NCBI RefSeq assembly: GCF_000613245.1 | Contig: NZ_HG964936.1 | Coordinates: 1,963,670-2,027,669, forward strand | DNA from: Mycobacterium asiaticum DSM 44297 | GTDB lineage: Bacteria > Actinomycetota > Actinomycetes > Mycobacteriales > Mycobacteriaceae | Direction: 5' to 3' | DNA length: 64,000 nt | Part shown: piece after piece, positions 51,895 through 62,306 of the stretch | How the letters are laid out: every line of letters begins with the position of its first letter | Position numbering within the stretch: position 1 is the stretch's first letter | The notes under the pieces: model-generated | Database searches by the model: none | Seen by the model: only the letters and a program-made list of their open reading frames with translations | Told to the model about the DNA's origin: nothing | Position numbers and translations under genes: made by a program

Positions 51895-53019
51895 ATGACA
51901 TCAGCAGGAGGCGGTTACCCGGGTCCGGGTGGGCATTCGGCCCCGCCGACCCAGGAGGCGCACGTAGGTGGCTCTCCAGGCGGCGCGGATGGCCTGGCCG
52001 CCGAGGTACACACCCTCGAGCGGGCCATCTTCGAGGTCAAACGGATCATCGTCGGCCAGGACCAGCTGGTGGAGCGCATGCTGGTCGGACTGCTGGCCAA
52101 GGGGCACGTGCTGCTCGAAGGTGTGCCCGGCGTCGCCAAGACCCTGGCGGTGGAGACCTTCGCGCGCGTGGTCGGCGGGACCTTCGCCCGTATCCAGTTC
52201 ACCCCGGACCTGGTGCCCACCGACATCGTCGGTACCCGGATCTACCGGCAGGGCAAGGAGGAGTTCGACACCGAACTCGGCCCGGTGGTGGTCAACTTCC
52301 TGCTCGCCGACGAGATCAACCGTGCCCCGGCGAAGGTGCAGTCGGCGCTGCTCGAGGTGATGGCCGAACGCCACGTGTCCATCGGCGGTAAGACCTTCCC
52401 GCTGCCCAATCCGTTCCTGGTGATGGCAACCCAGAACCCGATCGAGCAGGAGGGTGTCTACCCGCTGCCCGAGGCGCAGCGCGACCGCTTCTTGTTCAAG
52501 ATCAACGTGGGCTACCCGTCCCCCGAGGAGGAGCGGGAGATCATCTACCGGATGGGTGTGACCCCGCCGCAGCCCAAGCAGATCCTCAACACCGGCGACC
52601 TGTTGCGCCTGCAGACCGTCGCCGCCAACAGCTTCGTGCACCACGCGCTGGTCGACTACGTCGTCCGGGTGGTGACCGCGACGCGGCACCCCGAGCAGCT
52701 GGGCATGAACGACGTCAAGACCTGGATCGCGTTCGGCGCTTCACCGCGTGCCTCGCTGGGCATCATCGCCGCGTCCCGGGCCCTGGGGCTGGTGCGCGGG
52801 CGTGACTACGTGATCCCGCAGGACATCATCGACGTCATCCCCGACGTGCTGCGGCACCGGTTGGTACTGACCTACGACGCGCTCGCCGACGAGATCACCG
52901 CCGAGACCGTTATCAACCGAGTCCTGCAGACGGTGGCCCTGCCGCAGGTGAACGCTGTTCCGCAGCAAGGACATTCGGTTGGCCCGGTGATGCAGGGCGC
53001 CGCGGTGGGCGGTCGGTGA
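51895..53019 (+). CDS. moxR1: MoxR-family AAA+ ATPase MoxR1
   Basis: The 374-residue ATPase has a Pro/Gly-rich lead of about 35 residues and then the MoxR AAA+ core. Walker A is GVPGVAKT, Walker B is LLADEIN, and sensor and lid segments follow (PNPFLVMATQNPIEQEG, LPEAQRDRFLF). I chose the ATG at 51895, which follows GGAGGG. MoxR proteins act as chaperones with VWA-domain partners, and the next two genes (DUF58 and VWA) fit that role. The 3' end overlaps the DUF58 gene by GTGA. Confidence 0.93.
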   Translation: MTSAGGGYPGPGGHSAPPTQEAHVGGSPGGADGLAAEVHTLERAIFEVKRIIVGQDQLVERMLVGLLAKGHVLLEGVPGVAKTLAVETFARVVGGTFARIQFTPDLVPTDIVGTRIYRQGKEEFDTELGPVVVNFLLADEINRAPAKVQSALLEVMAERHVSIGGKTFPLPNPFLVMATQNPIEQEGVYPLPEAQRDRFLFKINVGYPSPEEEREIIYRMGVTPPQPKQILNTGDLLRLQTVAANSFVHHALVDYVVRVVTATRHPEQLGMNDVKTWIAFGASPRASLGIIAASRALGLVRGRDYVIPQDIIDVIPDVLRHRLVLTYDALADEITAETVINRVLQTVALPQVNAVPQQGHSVGPVMQGAAVGGR

Positions 53020-53963
53020 CAGATAAGAAGGCGGTTCGCCATCCGCCCTCGATGCTGCGCGGCACCATCGACGACCCGAAGTTGTCGGCGGCGCTGCGTA
53101 CCCTCGAACTGACCATCAACCGCAAGCTGGACGGCATCCTGCACGGCGACCACCTCGGTCTCATCCCGGGTCCGGGCAGCGAACCGGGGGAGTCGCGGGT
53201 TTACCAGCCGGGCGACGATGTGCGCCGGATGGACTGGGCCGTCACCGCCCGTACCACCCACCCCCACGTTCGGCAGATGATCGCCGACCGCGAGCTGGAG
53301 ACCTGGCTGGTGGTCGACATGTCGGCCAGCCTGGACTTCGGCACGTCCACGTGCGAGAAGCGGGACCTGGCGGTGGCGGCCGCGGCGGCAATCTGTTTCC
53401 TCAACGTCGGCGGCGGCAACCGGCTGGGTGCGCTGATCTCCAACGGCGACAACATGATTCGTGTGCCGGCCCGGTCCGGTAGGGAGCATGTACACACCTT
53501 GCTGCGCACCATCGCGACCACCCCCAAGGCGCCAGTCGGGGTGCGCGGTGACCTCGCCGCGGCCATCGACGCCCTGCGCCGACCGGAACGGCGTCGCGGT
53601 ATGGCGGTCATCATCAGCGACTTCCTCGGGCCGATCAATTGGATGCGCCCGCTGCGCGCGATCGCGGCCCGCCACGAGGTGCTGGCCATCGAAGTGCTTG
53701 ATCCGCGTGACGTCGAACTACCCGATATCGGCGACGTGGTGCTGCAGGACGCCGAATCCGGCGCCGTGCGCGAATTCACGATCGACACGCAGCTGCAAAC
53801 CGATTTCGCCAAAGCCGCGGCCAAGCACCGCGACGACGTGGCTCGCACCATCCGTGGCTGCGGAGCACCGGTGATGACGCTGCGCACCGACCGTGACTGG
53901 ATCGCCGACATCGTTCGTTTCATCTCCTCCCGCCGGCGTGGGGCGATGGCGGGACGCCGGTGA
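53016..53963 (+). CDS. DUF58 protein, MoxR partner (Rv1480 homologue)
   Basis: The 315-residue soluble protein has the DUF58 signature SRVYQPGDDVRRMDWAVTART near residue 60, followed by a VWA-like region (LVVDMSASLDFG). It has no signal peptide or membrane helix. The GTG start overlaps the moxR1 stop, so translation is coupled. DUF58 proteins occur almost always next to MoxR ATPases and VWA proteins. The substrate of this system is not known. Confidence 0.9.
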   Translation: MTDKKAVRHPPSMLRGTIDDPKLSAALRTLELTINRKLDGILHGDHLGLIPGPGSEPGESRVYQPGDDVRRMDWAVTARTTHPHVRQMIADRELETWLVVDMSASLDFGTSTCEKRDLAVAAAAAICFLNVGGGNRLGALISNGDNMIRVPARSGREHVHTLLRTIATTPKAPVGVRGDLAAAIDALRRPERRRGMAVIISDFLGPINWMRPLRAIAARHEVLAIEVLDPRDVELPDIGDVVLQDAESGAVREFTIDTQLQTDFAKAAAKHRDDVARTIRGCGAPVMTLRTDRDWIADIVRFISSRRRGAMAGRR

Positions 53964-53994
53964 CCGAATTGCTCACCTTTAAGACGGGTCTGTT

Positions 53995-55002
53995 ATGACG
54001 TTGCCGTTGCTGGGGCCGATGACACTGTCCGGCTTCGAACACTCATGGTTTTTCCTGTTCCTGTTCGTCGTCGCCGGGCTGGTCGCCCTGTATGTGGTGC
54101 TGCAGCTGGCACGGCAGCGGCGGATGTTGCGCTTCGCCAATATGGAATTGCTGGAAAGTGTTGCGCCCAAGCGACCTTCGCGATGGCGGCACGTCCCGGC
54201 GATTCTGCTGGCGCTCTCGCTGGTGCTGTTCACCGTGGCGATGGCGGGGCCGACGAACGACGTGCGGATCCCGCGCAACCGCGCGGTGGTGATGTTGGTG
54301 ATCGACGTATCGCAGTCGATGCGCGCTACCGATGTCGAGCCCAACCGGATGGTCGCGGCGCAGGAAGCGGCCAAGCAGTTCGCCGACGAGCTGACACCGG
54401 GGATCAACCTTGGCCTGATCGCCTACGCCGGCACCGCAACCGTGCTGGTCTCGCCCACCACCAACCGCGAAGCCACCAAGGCCGCTCTGGACAAGTTGCA
54501 GTTCGCCGACCGCACCGCCACCGGTGAGGGCATCTTCACCGCGCTGCAGGCCATCGCCACCGTCGGCGCGGTGATCGGTGGCGGCGACACGCCACCGCCG
54601 GCGCGCATCGTGTTGTTCTCCGACGGTAAAGAGACGATGCCGACCAACCCGGACAACCCCAAGGGTGCCTTCACCGCTGCGCGCACCGCCAAGGACCAGG
54701 GCGTGCCCATCTCCACGATCTCCTTCGGCACGCCATACGGTTTCGTCGAGATCAACGACCAGCGCCAGCCGGTGCCCGTCGACGACGAGACGTTGAAGAA
54801 GGTTGCGCAGCTTTCCGGCGGAAACGCTTACAACGCCGCGACTTTGGCCGAATTGAAGGCGGTCTACGCCTCCCTGCAGCAGCAGATCGGTTACGAGACC
54901 ATCAAGGGGGACGCGAGCGTGGGCTGGCTGCGGCTCGGCGCCTTCGTGCTGGCGGTCGCCGGGCTGGCGGCGCTGCTGATCAACCGGCGCCTGCCCACCT
55001 AG
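53995..55002 (+). CDS. VWA-domain membrane protein (Rv1481 homologue)
   Basis: The 335-residue protein has two N-terminal membrane helices (about 18-38 and 62-82), a VWA domain (about 95-290) and a C-terminal membrane helix (about 308-328). The metal-dependent adhesion motif DxSxS is visible as VIDVSQSM. The layout matches BatA-like proteins, the usual third member of MoxR clusters. The ATG is at 53995 with a weak ribosome site. It probably forms a unit with moxR1 and the DUF58 gene. Confidence 0.9.
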   Translation: MTLPLLGPMTLSGFEHSWFFLFLFVVAGLVALYVVLQLARQRRMLRFANMELLESVAPKRPSRWRHVPAILLALSLVLFTVAMAGPTNDVRIPRNRAVVMLVIDVSQSMRATDVEPNRMVAAQEAAKQFADELTPGINLGLIAYAGTATVLVSPTTNREATKAALDKLQFADRTATGEGIFTALQAIATVGAVIGGGDTPPPARIVLFSDGKETMPTNPDNPKGAFTAARTAKDQGVPISTISFGTPYGFVEINDQRQPVPVDDETLKKVAQLSGGNAYNAATLAELKAVYASLQQQIGYETIKGDASVGWLRLGAFVLAVAGLAALLINRRLPT

Positions 55003-55019
55003 TTTCCTGGCCGCTGTGC

Positions 55020-55932
55020 CTACGAGCCGAACCTGGCTGCGATTTCTGGGCGCGGATTCAGCAGTGTGGTTTGGTTCGTGAGCTTGTCGTGGGCCCCTCG
55101 CGCCGCTCGGGCCCGCCGCACTCGATCGATGACGTCGTTCGGATGGTCGCCGGCTAACACCCGGACCACGATCCAGCCGTAGCTGTGTGTCACCTTTTCG
55201 TGCCGCCGGATGTCCTTCCGAACGTGGTAACGATTGGTCAGGTGGTGGTCGCCGTCGTATTCGGCGGCGACCTTGATGTCCTCCCAGCCCATATCCAAGT
55301 ACGCCTCTGCCCAACCCCATTCGTTGCACACCGCGATCTGTGTTTGCGGACGCGGAAAGCCCGCGCGGATCAATAGCAGCCGCAACCACGTCTCCTTCGG
55401 TGACTGCGCGCCGCCGTCGACCAGGTCGAGAGCAGCTCTGGCGGTCTTGATGCCGCGACGGCCCCGATACCGCTCGACCAAAGCTCGACATCCGCGACCT
55501 TGACATCGGTTGCCTGCACCAGGGCGTCGACTGCAGCGACCGCGGTGTCGAGCGGCAACCGGCTGGCGAGGTCCAGAGCGGTCCGCTCGGCAGTCGTGAC
55601 GCGCATGCCGTCGATCAGGCATATCTCGTCGGGCTCGATGCGGTCTTCCCAGGTCTGAACGCCTGGTTCGCGGCGACTGTTGGCATAGATGATCGACGCC
55701 GGGAGGTCGGGGCCGATCCACTTCGCCCCGTGCAGGGCGGACGCCGAATAGCCCGCCAGCACGCCTCGCCCGCGCGAGCGCAGCCACAGCGCCCTAGCCC
55801 TCAAGTGTGCGGTCAGTTCGACATCGCGAGGCACGTAGACGTCTTGTGTATCGGCGTAAAACGGCTACGCAGTTGATAGGGCGTCAGCGCGCCCGCAGCC
55901 AGGGCGCTGCTGCCCATGAACGGAGCTGTCAT
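55020..55932 (-). pseudogene. Rv1482c homologue broken by two apparent one-base losses
   Basis: Reading from the ATG at 55932 (MTAPFMGSSALAAGALTPYQLRSRF), the protein must change frame near 55839-55847 to continue as VYVPRDVELTAHLRARALW. It must change again near 55478-55486 to continue as ALVERYRGRRGIKTARAALDL and on to the end. Each break is fixed by one added G (AAG-GAC and GAG-GCT). The intact product would be about 304 residues. It has an AbiEi-antitoxin-like N-terminal part and a C-terminal DUF559/Vsr-like nuclease fold region (EYDGDHHLTNRYHVRKDIRRHE). Function in M. tuberculosis is unknown. It is divergent from fabG1. Confidence 0.85.
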
Positions 55933-55938
55933 GGTCGA

Positions 55939-55956
55939 AGTGTGCTGCGTCACACT
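55939..55956. promoter_or_regulatory. Dyad AGTGTG-N6-CACACT upstream of fabG1
   Basis: A perfect 6-base-arm dyad (AGTGTG, spacer CTGCGT, CACACT) lies 7 bases before the Rv1482c-homologue start and 129 bases before fabG1. From memory the M. tuberculosis region has the same dyad with one change in the right arm. It could be an operator for either divergent gene. Confidence 0.4.
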
Positions 55957-56060
55957 GACAGCGCTCCGCGAACCGAACCGCACGGCGAAATTTCGGGCTG
56001 GATGTCGCAGCCTGGTTCGGCTCGCAGGCACAACGCGAACCAGCCGATTTCAAGGCAACC

Positions 56061-56840
<780 letters not shown>

Positions 56841-56873
56841 TTCCACTCAAGACATAAGGACATTAGGACAGAC

Positions 56874-57683
56874 ATGGCAGGACTGCTCGAAGGCAAACGA
56901 ATCCTGGTCACCGGGATCATCACCGACTCGTCGATCGCGTTTCACATCGCCCGGGTTGCGCAGGAACAGGGCGCTCAGCTGGTGCTGACCGGGTTCGACC
57001 GCTTGCGGCTGATCCAGCGCATCGCCGACCGGCTGCCGGAGAAGGCGCCGCTGCTCGAACTCGACGTGCAGAACGAGGAGCACCTGTCCACCCTGGCCGA
57101 CCGGGTATTGGCCGAGATCGGCGAGGACAACCGGCTCGATGGCGTCGTGCATTCGATTGGGTTCATGCCGCAGACCGGCATGGGCATCAACCCGTTCTTC
57201 GACGCGCCCTACGAGGACGTGTCCAAGGGCATCCACATCTCCGCGTTCTCCTACGCATCGCTGGCCAAAGCGTTGCTGCCGATCATGAACCGCGGCGGAG
57301 CGATCGTAGGCATGGACTTCGACCCCACCCGCGCGATGCCGGCCTACAACTGGATGACCGTCGCCAAGAGCGCGCTGGAATCGGTCAACCGGTTCGTGGC
57401 CCGCGAAGCCGGAAAGGTCGGCGTGCGCTCGAATCTCGTTGCGGCCGGGCCGATCCGGACCCTGGCGATGAGCGCCATCGTCGGCGGCGCGCTCGGTGAG
57501 GAGGCCGGAGCCCAGATGAAGCTGCTCGAGGACGGCTGGGACCAGCGTGCCCCGATCGGCTGGGACATGAAGGACCCGACCCCGGTGGCCAAGACGGTGT
57601 GTGCGGTGCTGTCCGAATGGTTGCCGGCCACGACGGGCGACATCATTTACGCCGACGGCGGCGCCCACACCCAATTGCTATAA
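56874..57683 (+). CDS. inhA: NADH-dependent enoyl-ACP reductase InhA
   Basis: InhA reduces trans-2-enoyl-ACP in FAS-II. The 269-residue protein keeps the same numbering as the M. tuberculosis enzyme. The catalytic Y158 and K165 are present, and residue 94 is Ser (HSIGFM), the wild-type state. The NADH-binding [12 protein letters not shown] segment and the substrate-loop region [17 protein letters not shown] are intact. hemH begins 5 bases after the stop. Confidence 0.97.
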   Translation: MAGLLEGKRILVTGIITDSSIAFHIARVAQEQGAQLVLTGFDRLRLIQRIADRLPEKAPLLELDVQNEEHLSTLADRVLAEIGEDNRLDGVVHSIGFMPQTGMGINPFFDAPYEDVSKGIHISAFSYASLAKALLPIMNRGGAIVGMDFDPTRAMPAYNWMTVAKSALESVNRFVAREAGKVGVRSNLVAAGPIRTLAMSAIVGGALGEEAGAQMKLLEDGWDQRAPIGWDMKDPTPVAKTVCAVLSEWLPATTGDIIYADGGAHTQLL

Positions 57684-57688
57684 GCATC

Positions 57689-58690
57689 ATGGATTTTGAC
57701 GCCGTCCTGCTGCTCTCGTTCGGCGGGCCGGAAGGGCCAGAACAGGTACGGCCGTTCCTGGAAAACGTCACCCGGGGCAGGAATGTGCCGCCCGAGCGGC
57801 TGGACGACGTCGCCCAGCACTACTTGCATTTCGGGGGCGTGTCCCCGATCAACGGCATCAATCGCGCGCTGATCGGCGAGCTACAGGCCGAGCAGGACCT
57901 GCCGGTGTATTTCGGCAACCGCAACTGGGAGCCCTACATCGAAGACACCGTCAAAGCCATGCGCGACAACGGCGTTCGGCGGGCCGCGGTGTTCACCACC
58001 TCAGCGTGGAGTGGCTATTCCAGTTGCACGCAGTATGTCGAGGACATCGCACGGGCCCGCGAAGCGGCCGGCCCGGGCGCGCCGGAACTCGTCAAGCTGC
58101 GGACCTACTTCGACCATCCGCTTTTCGTCGAGATGTTCACCGAGGCGGTGGCCGCGGCCGCGGCAACCGTGCCCCCGGAGGCCCGGCTGGTGTTTACTGC
58201 GCATTCCGTCCCGATCGCGGCCGACCAGCGCTGCGGCCCGAACCTCTACAGCCGCCAAGTCGCTTACGCCGCAAGGCTTGTCGCCTCAGCGGCTGGGTAC
58301 GACGACTACGACCTGGTGTGGCAGTCCCGTTCGGGGCCACCGCAAGTGCCCTGGCTCGAACCCGACGTCGGGGACCATCTGGCGTCGTTGGCTCAGGCCG
58401 GTACCAAAGCCGTAATCGTCTGTCCCATCGGATTTGTCGCCGATCACATCGAGGTGGTCTGGGATCTGGATACTGAGCTGCGGCAGCAGGCCGAGGCGCT
58501 GGGCGTCGCATTCGCCCGCGCCACGACACCCAATGCCGATCGCCGATTCGCCAGGCTCGCTGTGGATTTGATCGGTGAACTGCGGGACGGTCGCTCGCCC
58601 GCGCGGGTCAGCGCCCCGGACCCGGTACCGGGTTGTCTGGGCAGCGCCAATGGCGAGCGGTGCGGGCCGCCGCATTGCGCCGCTGGCTAA
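57689..58690 (+). CDS. hemH: Ferrochelatase (coproporphyrin type, probably Fe-S containing)
   Basis: The 333-residue enzyme inserts Fe2+ into the porphyrin. In actinobacteria the substrate is coproporphyrin III (CpfC). The key His is H172 in FTAHSVPI, and the conserved [14 protein letters not shown] segment is present. Cys residues C316, C325 and C330 at the C-terminus, with an internal Cys (C182 or C113), fit the [2Fe-2S] cluster reported for the M. tuberculosis homologue Rv1485. The start is the ATG at 57689. It overlaps Rv1486c tail to tail by 4 bases. Confidence 0.94.
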   Translation: MDFDAVLLLSFGGPEGPEQVRPFLENVTRGRNVPPERLDDVAQHYLHFGGVSPINGINRALIGELQAEQDLPVYFGNRNWEPYIEDTVKAMRDNGVRRAAVFTTSAWSGYSSCTQYVEDIARAREAAGPGAPELVKLRTYFDHPLFVEMFTEAVAAAAATVPPEARLVFTAHSVPIAADQRCGPNLYSRQVAYAARLVASAAGYDDYDLVWQSRSGPPQVPWLEPDVGDHLASLAQAGTKAVIVCPIGFVADHIEVVWDLDTELRQQAEALGVAFARATTPNADRRFARLAVDLIGELRDGRSPARVSAPDPVPGCLGSANGERCGPPHCAAG

Positions 58691-59601
58691 TCCGTCCAGG
58701 CCGAGTGCAGGATCGCGGTGACCGCCGCCATCCGCGCCGAGCGCACCACGGCGGTCAACGGCCGCAGGGCGTTGGTAGCGATCTGCCCTTCCGAGGACGA
58801 CTGCGTACCCGCCAATTCCGGTGCGGCGGCCATCCGGTCGGGCAGGCGACTCGACCCGGCGCTGACCGCGATGATCGCATCGACGTGCGCCGCGTTTTCC
58901 AGCACCCGCAACGCGCGCGTCGGCGCATGGTCGGGAACCCGGTGCTGGCGCGACGATTCCAGCAGCTGCTCCACCATGCCGCGCGGGTCTTCGATGTCGC
59001 TGTTGGCTGAGCCTAGGCCCATGGTGCTCAACGCGTCGGCGGCCGAGCGTACCGCTGACCGCAGGGCGTACTCGGCGTCACCGAGCTCGTGGTGGTCGAA
59101 CACCGGCGCCGCGGGCAGCGAGTACACCATCCACGTCAGAGCGCACAATTCCGGCACGACGGACTCGTCGTCGATGTCATCGAAGTCGCTGTAGGTGAAC
59201 TCGGGGACGAGGCCGATCGCCGCGCCGGGTTCGTCGGGGTTGCTGACGATCACCGCTTCGCCCGCGGCCAGCGCGTCGCGCTCGAACTGAGTGCCCGCGG
59301 ACAGCCCCCGAACGTCGCCGGGCACGGGCAGGACCACGTTGATGGTCCCGCGCAGTCGGCCTGGTGCCGCCGGCGACTTGCGGCCCACCGCCGCGCGCAA
59401 CGTCTGAAGCAGACACACTGTGCCGGCATCGTTCACGTCCGGCCACGGTAGGCCGGTATGCCCGGCGGCGACGGCATCATACGCGGCGACCGATTGTCTT
59501 GGTGCCCATAGGGATAACGCGTCCAAAACGTCGTCGGGCGCAGCCTTGCCCGCGAGCCAGGCGTTGGCCCACATCGACAACGAAACACTCGGGCACCACA
59601 T
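58687..59601 (-). CDS. Conserved hypothetical protein (Rv1486c homologue)
   Basis: The 304-residue protein starts at the ATG 59601 ([29 protein letters not shown]). A longer ORF upstream is antisense to the NfeD gene and not real. It is Ala/Leu-rich and acidic in the middle ([16 protein letters not shown]), with no signal peptide or obvious membrane helix. I see no known catalytic motif. It is divergent from the NfeD gene with about 58 bases between. Confidence 0.8.
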   Translation of the reverse strand: MWCPSVSLSMWANAWLAGKAAPDDVLDALSLWAPRQSVAAYDAVAAGHTGLPWPDVNDAGTVCLLQTLRAAVGRKSPAAPGRLRGTINVVLPVPGDVRGLSAGTQFERDALAAGEAVIVSNPDEPGAAIGLVPEFTYSDFDDIDDESVVPELCALTWMVYSLPAAPVFDHHELGDAEYALRSAVRSAADALSTMGLGSANSDIEDPRGMVEQLLESSRQHRVPDHAPTRALRVLENAAHVDAIIAVSAGSSRLPDRMAAAPELAGTQSSSEGQIATNALRPLTAVVRSARMAAVTAILHSAWTD

Positions 59602-59659
59602 GATCTCGCAGTGTAATAGTTCGCCGCTATAAGCGTGGTTCACGCAGTATTCTGTGCGC

Positions 59660-60094
59660 ATGTCCGTGGCGCTGGTCTGGCTGATCGCAGCTTTGCTGCT
59701 CGTCGGCGCGGAGGCTCTGACCGGCGATCTGTTCCTGCTGATGCTCGGCGGCGGCGCGCTGGCCGCTTCGGGGAGCAGTTGGCTGACGGACTGGCCGCTG
59801 TGGGCCGACGGACTGGTCTTTTTGATCGTCTCGGTGCTGTTGCTGGCAGTGGTACGTCCCGCGTTGCGGCGGCGGCTGTCCTCCGGCAAGGCCGTGAAAA
59901 TGGGCGTGCAGGCGCTCGAGGGCAAGAGCGCCCTGGTGCTCGACAGGGTTGCCCACGATGCGGGGCAAGTGAAGTTGGACGGCCAGGTGTGGACGGCCCG
60001 TCCGCTCAATGCGGGCGACGTGTTCGAACCCGGCGAATCGGTGACCGTGGTGCACATCGACGGTGCCACGGCGGTGGTCTTCAAGGACATCTAG
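59660..60094 (+). CDS. NfeD-like membrane protein (Rv1487 homologue)
   Basis: The 144-residue protein has two or three hydrophobic helices (about 3-22, 27-43 and 50-68) followed by an OB-fold-like C-terminal domain (about 80-144). It is the short NfeD type without a serine protease domain. It precedes an SPFH protein by 21 bases, the usual pairing: NfeD proteins modulate SPFH/stomatin membrane assemblies. The ATG at 59660 is preferred. A GTG at 59654 adds two residues. Confidence 0.88.
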   Translation: MSVALVWLIAALLLVGAEALTGDLFLLMLGGGALAASGSSWLTDWPLWADGLVFLIVSVLLLAVVRPALRRRLSSGKAVKMGVQALEGKSALVLDRVAHDAGQVKLDGQVWTARPLNAGDVFEPGESVTVVHIDGATAVVFKDI

Positions 60095-60115
60095 GCGCTC
60101 GAGAAAGGGGCTCCG

Positions 60116-61258
60116 GTGGAAGGTGCAGTTGCAGGTTTGGTGTTCCTCGCCGTCCTGGTCATCTTCGCGATTGTCGTGGTGGCCAAGTCGGTCGCGTTGA
60201 TACCGCAGGCCGAGGCCGCGGTGATCGAACGGTTGGGTCGCTACAGCCGGACGGTCAGTGGCCAGCTCACGCTGCTGGTGCCGTTCATCGACCGCATCCG
60301 CGCCCGGGTCGACCTGCGCGAGCGGGTGGTGTCCTTCCCGCCACAGCCCGTCATCACCGAGGACAACCTGACGCTGAACATCGACACCGTCGTTTACTTC
60401 CAGGTCACCGTTCCCCAGGCGGCGGTGTACGAGATCAGCAACTACATCGTCGGTGTCGAGCAACTCACCACCACCACGCTGCGCAACGTCGTCGGCGGCA
60501 TGACCCTCGAGCAGACGCTGACCTCGCGTGATCAGATCAACGCGCAGTTGCGCGGCGTGCTGGATGAGGCGACCGGTCGATGGGGTCTACGGGTGGCCCG
60601 GGTGGAGTTGCGCAGCATCGACCCGCCGCCCTCGATTCAGGCTTCGATGGAAAAGCAGATGAAAGCCGACCGGGAAAAGCGCGCGATGATCCTGACCGCC
60701 GAGGGCACCAGGCAGGCGGCGATCATGCAGGCCGAGGGCCAGAAGGCCTCCCAGATTCTGGCCGCCGAGGGCGCCAAGCAGGCGGCGATCCTGTCCGCCG
60801 AAGCCGACCGGCAGTCCCGGGTACTGCGCGCCCAGGGTGAGCGGGCCGCCGCGTACTTACAGGCTCAGGGGCAGGCCAAGGCCATCGAGAAGACCTTCGC
60901 CGCCATCAAGGCCGGGCGGCCGACGCCGGAGATGCTGGCCTATCAGTATCTGCAAACGCTGCCGGAGATGGCCCGCGGTGACGCCAACAAGGTGTGGGTG
61001 GTGCCGAGCGACTTCAATGCCGCCCTGCAGGGGTTCACCCGGCTGCTCGGCAAACCGGGCGAGGACGGGGTGTTCCGGTTCGAGCCGTCTCCGGTCGACG
61101 ACGCACCGCGGCACTCGGCCGACGACGACGATCCCGAGGTCGCGGACTGGTTCCGCAGCGACGGCGATGCGGCTATCGGGCAGGGGTCCAGGACGGAGGT
61201 GTTGCCGGTGAATCCGGCCGAACGTCCGTTGAGCAGTCCGCCCGAGTTGCGTCAATAG
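60116..61258 (+). CDS. SPFH/stomatin-like membrane protein (Rv1488 homologue)
   Basis: The 380-residue protein has an N-terminal membrane helix (about 4-25), an SPFH domain (about 28-200; ERLGRYSRTVSGQLTLLVPFIDRI) and a long Ala/Glu/Gln coiled coil with repeated QAAI segments (about 200-270). Its acidic C-terminal tail is Pro-rich. It should form ring-like assemblies at the membrane with NfeD. The GTG start follows GAAAGGGG. Confidence 0.92.
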   Translation: MEGAVAGLVFLAVLVIFAIVVVAKSVALIPQAEAAVIERLGRYSRTVSGQLTLLVPFIDRIRARVDLRERVVSFPPQPVITEDNLTLNIDTVVYFQVTVPQAAVYEISNYIVGVEQLTTTTLRNVVGGMTLEQTLTSRDQINAQLRGVLDEATGRWGLRVARVELRSIDPPPSIQASMEKQMKADREKRAMILTAEGTRQAAIMQAEGQKASQILAAEGAKQAAILSAEADRQSRVLRAQGERAAAYLQAQGQAKAIEKTFAAIKAGRPTPEMLAYQYLQTLPEMARGDANKVWVVPSDFNAALQGFTRLLGKPGEDGVFRFEPSPVDDAPRHSADDDDPEVADWFRSDGDAAIGQGSRTEVLPVNPAERPLSSPPELRQ

Positions 61259-61267
61259 AATTCTCCG

Positions 61268-61633
61268 ATGAGCACTTTGACGTCACCCAAGACCTACGCG
61301 GCGCTGGCAGCGCTGCAGGCCGGCGATGCGGTTGCGTGTGCGATTCCGCTGCCGCCCATCGCGACCGCGCTGGACACCGTCGGATTGCCCGAGAGCGTCC
61401 GCCCGGTGCTGCCGGTGGTGAAAGCCGCCTCGGCGGTCGGGCTCGCCTCGGTGACCCGCTATCCCACCCTGGCCAGGCTGACCACCGCGCTGCTCACGCT
61501 GTACTTCGTGCTGGCGCTCGGTGCGCACATCCGGGTGCGGGACAAAGTCGCCAACGCGCTCCCGGCGGCGTTGTTCCTAGCGCTGTTCGCCGCGATGACG
61601 GCAAAGGGCCCGGAGTCACCCCGCCAGCCGTAG
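61268..61633 (+). CDS. DoxX-like small membrane protein (Rv1489-type)
   Basis: The 121-residue protein has three to four hydrophobic segments (about 10-30, 45-60, 70-90 and 95-110) with short loops, like DoxX-family proteins. The ATG is 9 bases after the SPFH stop, so it may belong to that transcript. No catalytic residues are apparent. It overlaps the next gene tail to tail by 18 bases. Confidence 0.75.
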   Translation: MSTLTSPKTYAALAALQAGDAVACAIPLPPIATALDTVGLPESVRPVLPVVKAASAVGLASVTRYPTLARLTTALLTLYFVLALGAHIRVRDKVANALPAALFLALFAAMTAKGPESPRQP

Positions 61634-62077
61634 CTCCACCATCGGCAGCGGCCGGTCGCCGAGGGTTTCCTCGAGAACGTGCTGGAACTGCTGCCAGGCG
61701 CGTGGGTGACGGCGTTGGTACTCGGCAAGAATGCCATCGGCTTCTGCTTCGCTGAGCACGCGGGCGGTAGCCGTCGCGGGCGCGCGGCTGCGGACGAAAA
61801 CGCGCACTTTTGGGTTGGCCTGAATGTTGCGGAACCACTGCGCCTTCGCCCCGAACCCCGAGGGAACGATGTAGGTGTCGGGCTGCGGGTGGCCGACGAC
61901 CTCCAGCACGACGTGACGGGGGAGGCCCGATTTGCGGCCGACGTGTTCGAGCATCAGCATGCGGGAGCCGAAGAGCGCCCCGGCGCGCGCTCGGTAGATC
62001 CAGATCGGGGCGCGCACGAGCCTGCGGGATCGCAGGAGGCGTGCGCCTACCCGCGCGAAAAGCCCTGGTGTACCCGT
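61616..62077 (-). CDS. Deazaflavin (F420)-dependent nitroreductase family protein, start unclear
   Basis: The recognisable part (about 150 residues) has RRLVRAPIWIYRAR, MLMLEHVGRKSGLPRHVVLEVV, FGAKAQWFRNIQANPKVRVFV and ETLGDRPLPMVEL. These mark the split-barrel F420/FMN nitroreductase (Ddn-like) family. No ATG, GTG or TTG lies after the strong ribosome site GGAGGGG (62086-62092). The codon at the right spacing is ACG (62075-62077). Either initiation is at ACG, the start codon was lost, or the GTG at 62017 is used (giving about 133 residues). Upstream in-frame sequence is the palindromic repeat region. Confidence 0.7.
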   Translation of the reverse strand, partial: TGTPGLFARVGARLLRSRRLVRAPIWIYRARAGALFGSRMLMLEHVGRKSGLPRHVVLEVVGHPQPDTYIVPSGFGAKAQWFRNIQANPKVRVFVRSRAPATATARVLSEAEADGILAEYQRRHPRAWQQFQHVLEETLGDRPLPMVELRLAG

Positions 62078-62125
62078 GGTCCTTACCCCTCCTCCTTCGA
62101 GGATGCCACGAGCTGGTGGGGTGTC

Positions 62126-62187
62126 GCGAGGGTGCGCAGATGCCCGCCGACACGCCGCTGGGCGTGGCATTCTCCGCACGCTCGGCG
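62126..62187. repeat. Short palindromic element, copy 1
   Basis: Copy 1 starts GCGAGGGTGCGCAGATG and shares about 52 of its bases with copy 2 (62231-62290), with only a handful of substitutions. Its right end (TCCGCACGCTCGG) is an imperfect complement of its left end. The start-to-start distance is 105 bases. It lies in non-coding DNA between two leftward genes. Confidence 0.6.
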
Positions 62188-62230
62188 GGTGATCCCGGGC
62201 GTGTGGCCGCTCGTTGCGTCCCAGCCCGGC

Positions 62231-62290
62231 GCGAGGGTGCGCAGATGTCCGCCAACACGCCGGTGGGCGTGGCATTCCGCGCACCCTCGC
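62231..62290. repeat. Short palindromic element, copy 2 with perfect 12-bp ends
   Basis: GCGAGGGTGCGC (62231-62242) and GCGCACCCTCGC (62279-62290) are perfect inverted repeats flanking a 36-base core with CGCCAACACGCCGGTGGGCG. The element would fold into a strong hairpin on either strand. With copy 1 it looks like a small dispersed (MITE- or REP-like) unit duplicated locally. Confidence 0.65.
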
Positions 62291-62306
62291 GGCCAACCGC
62301 GTTGAG

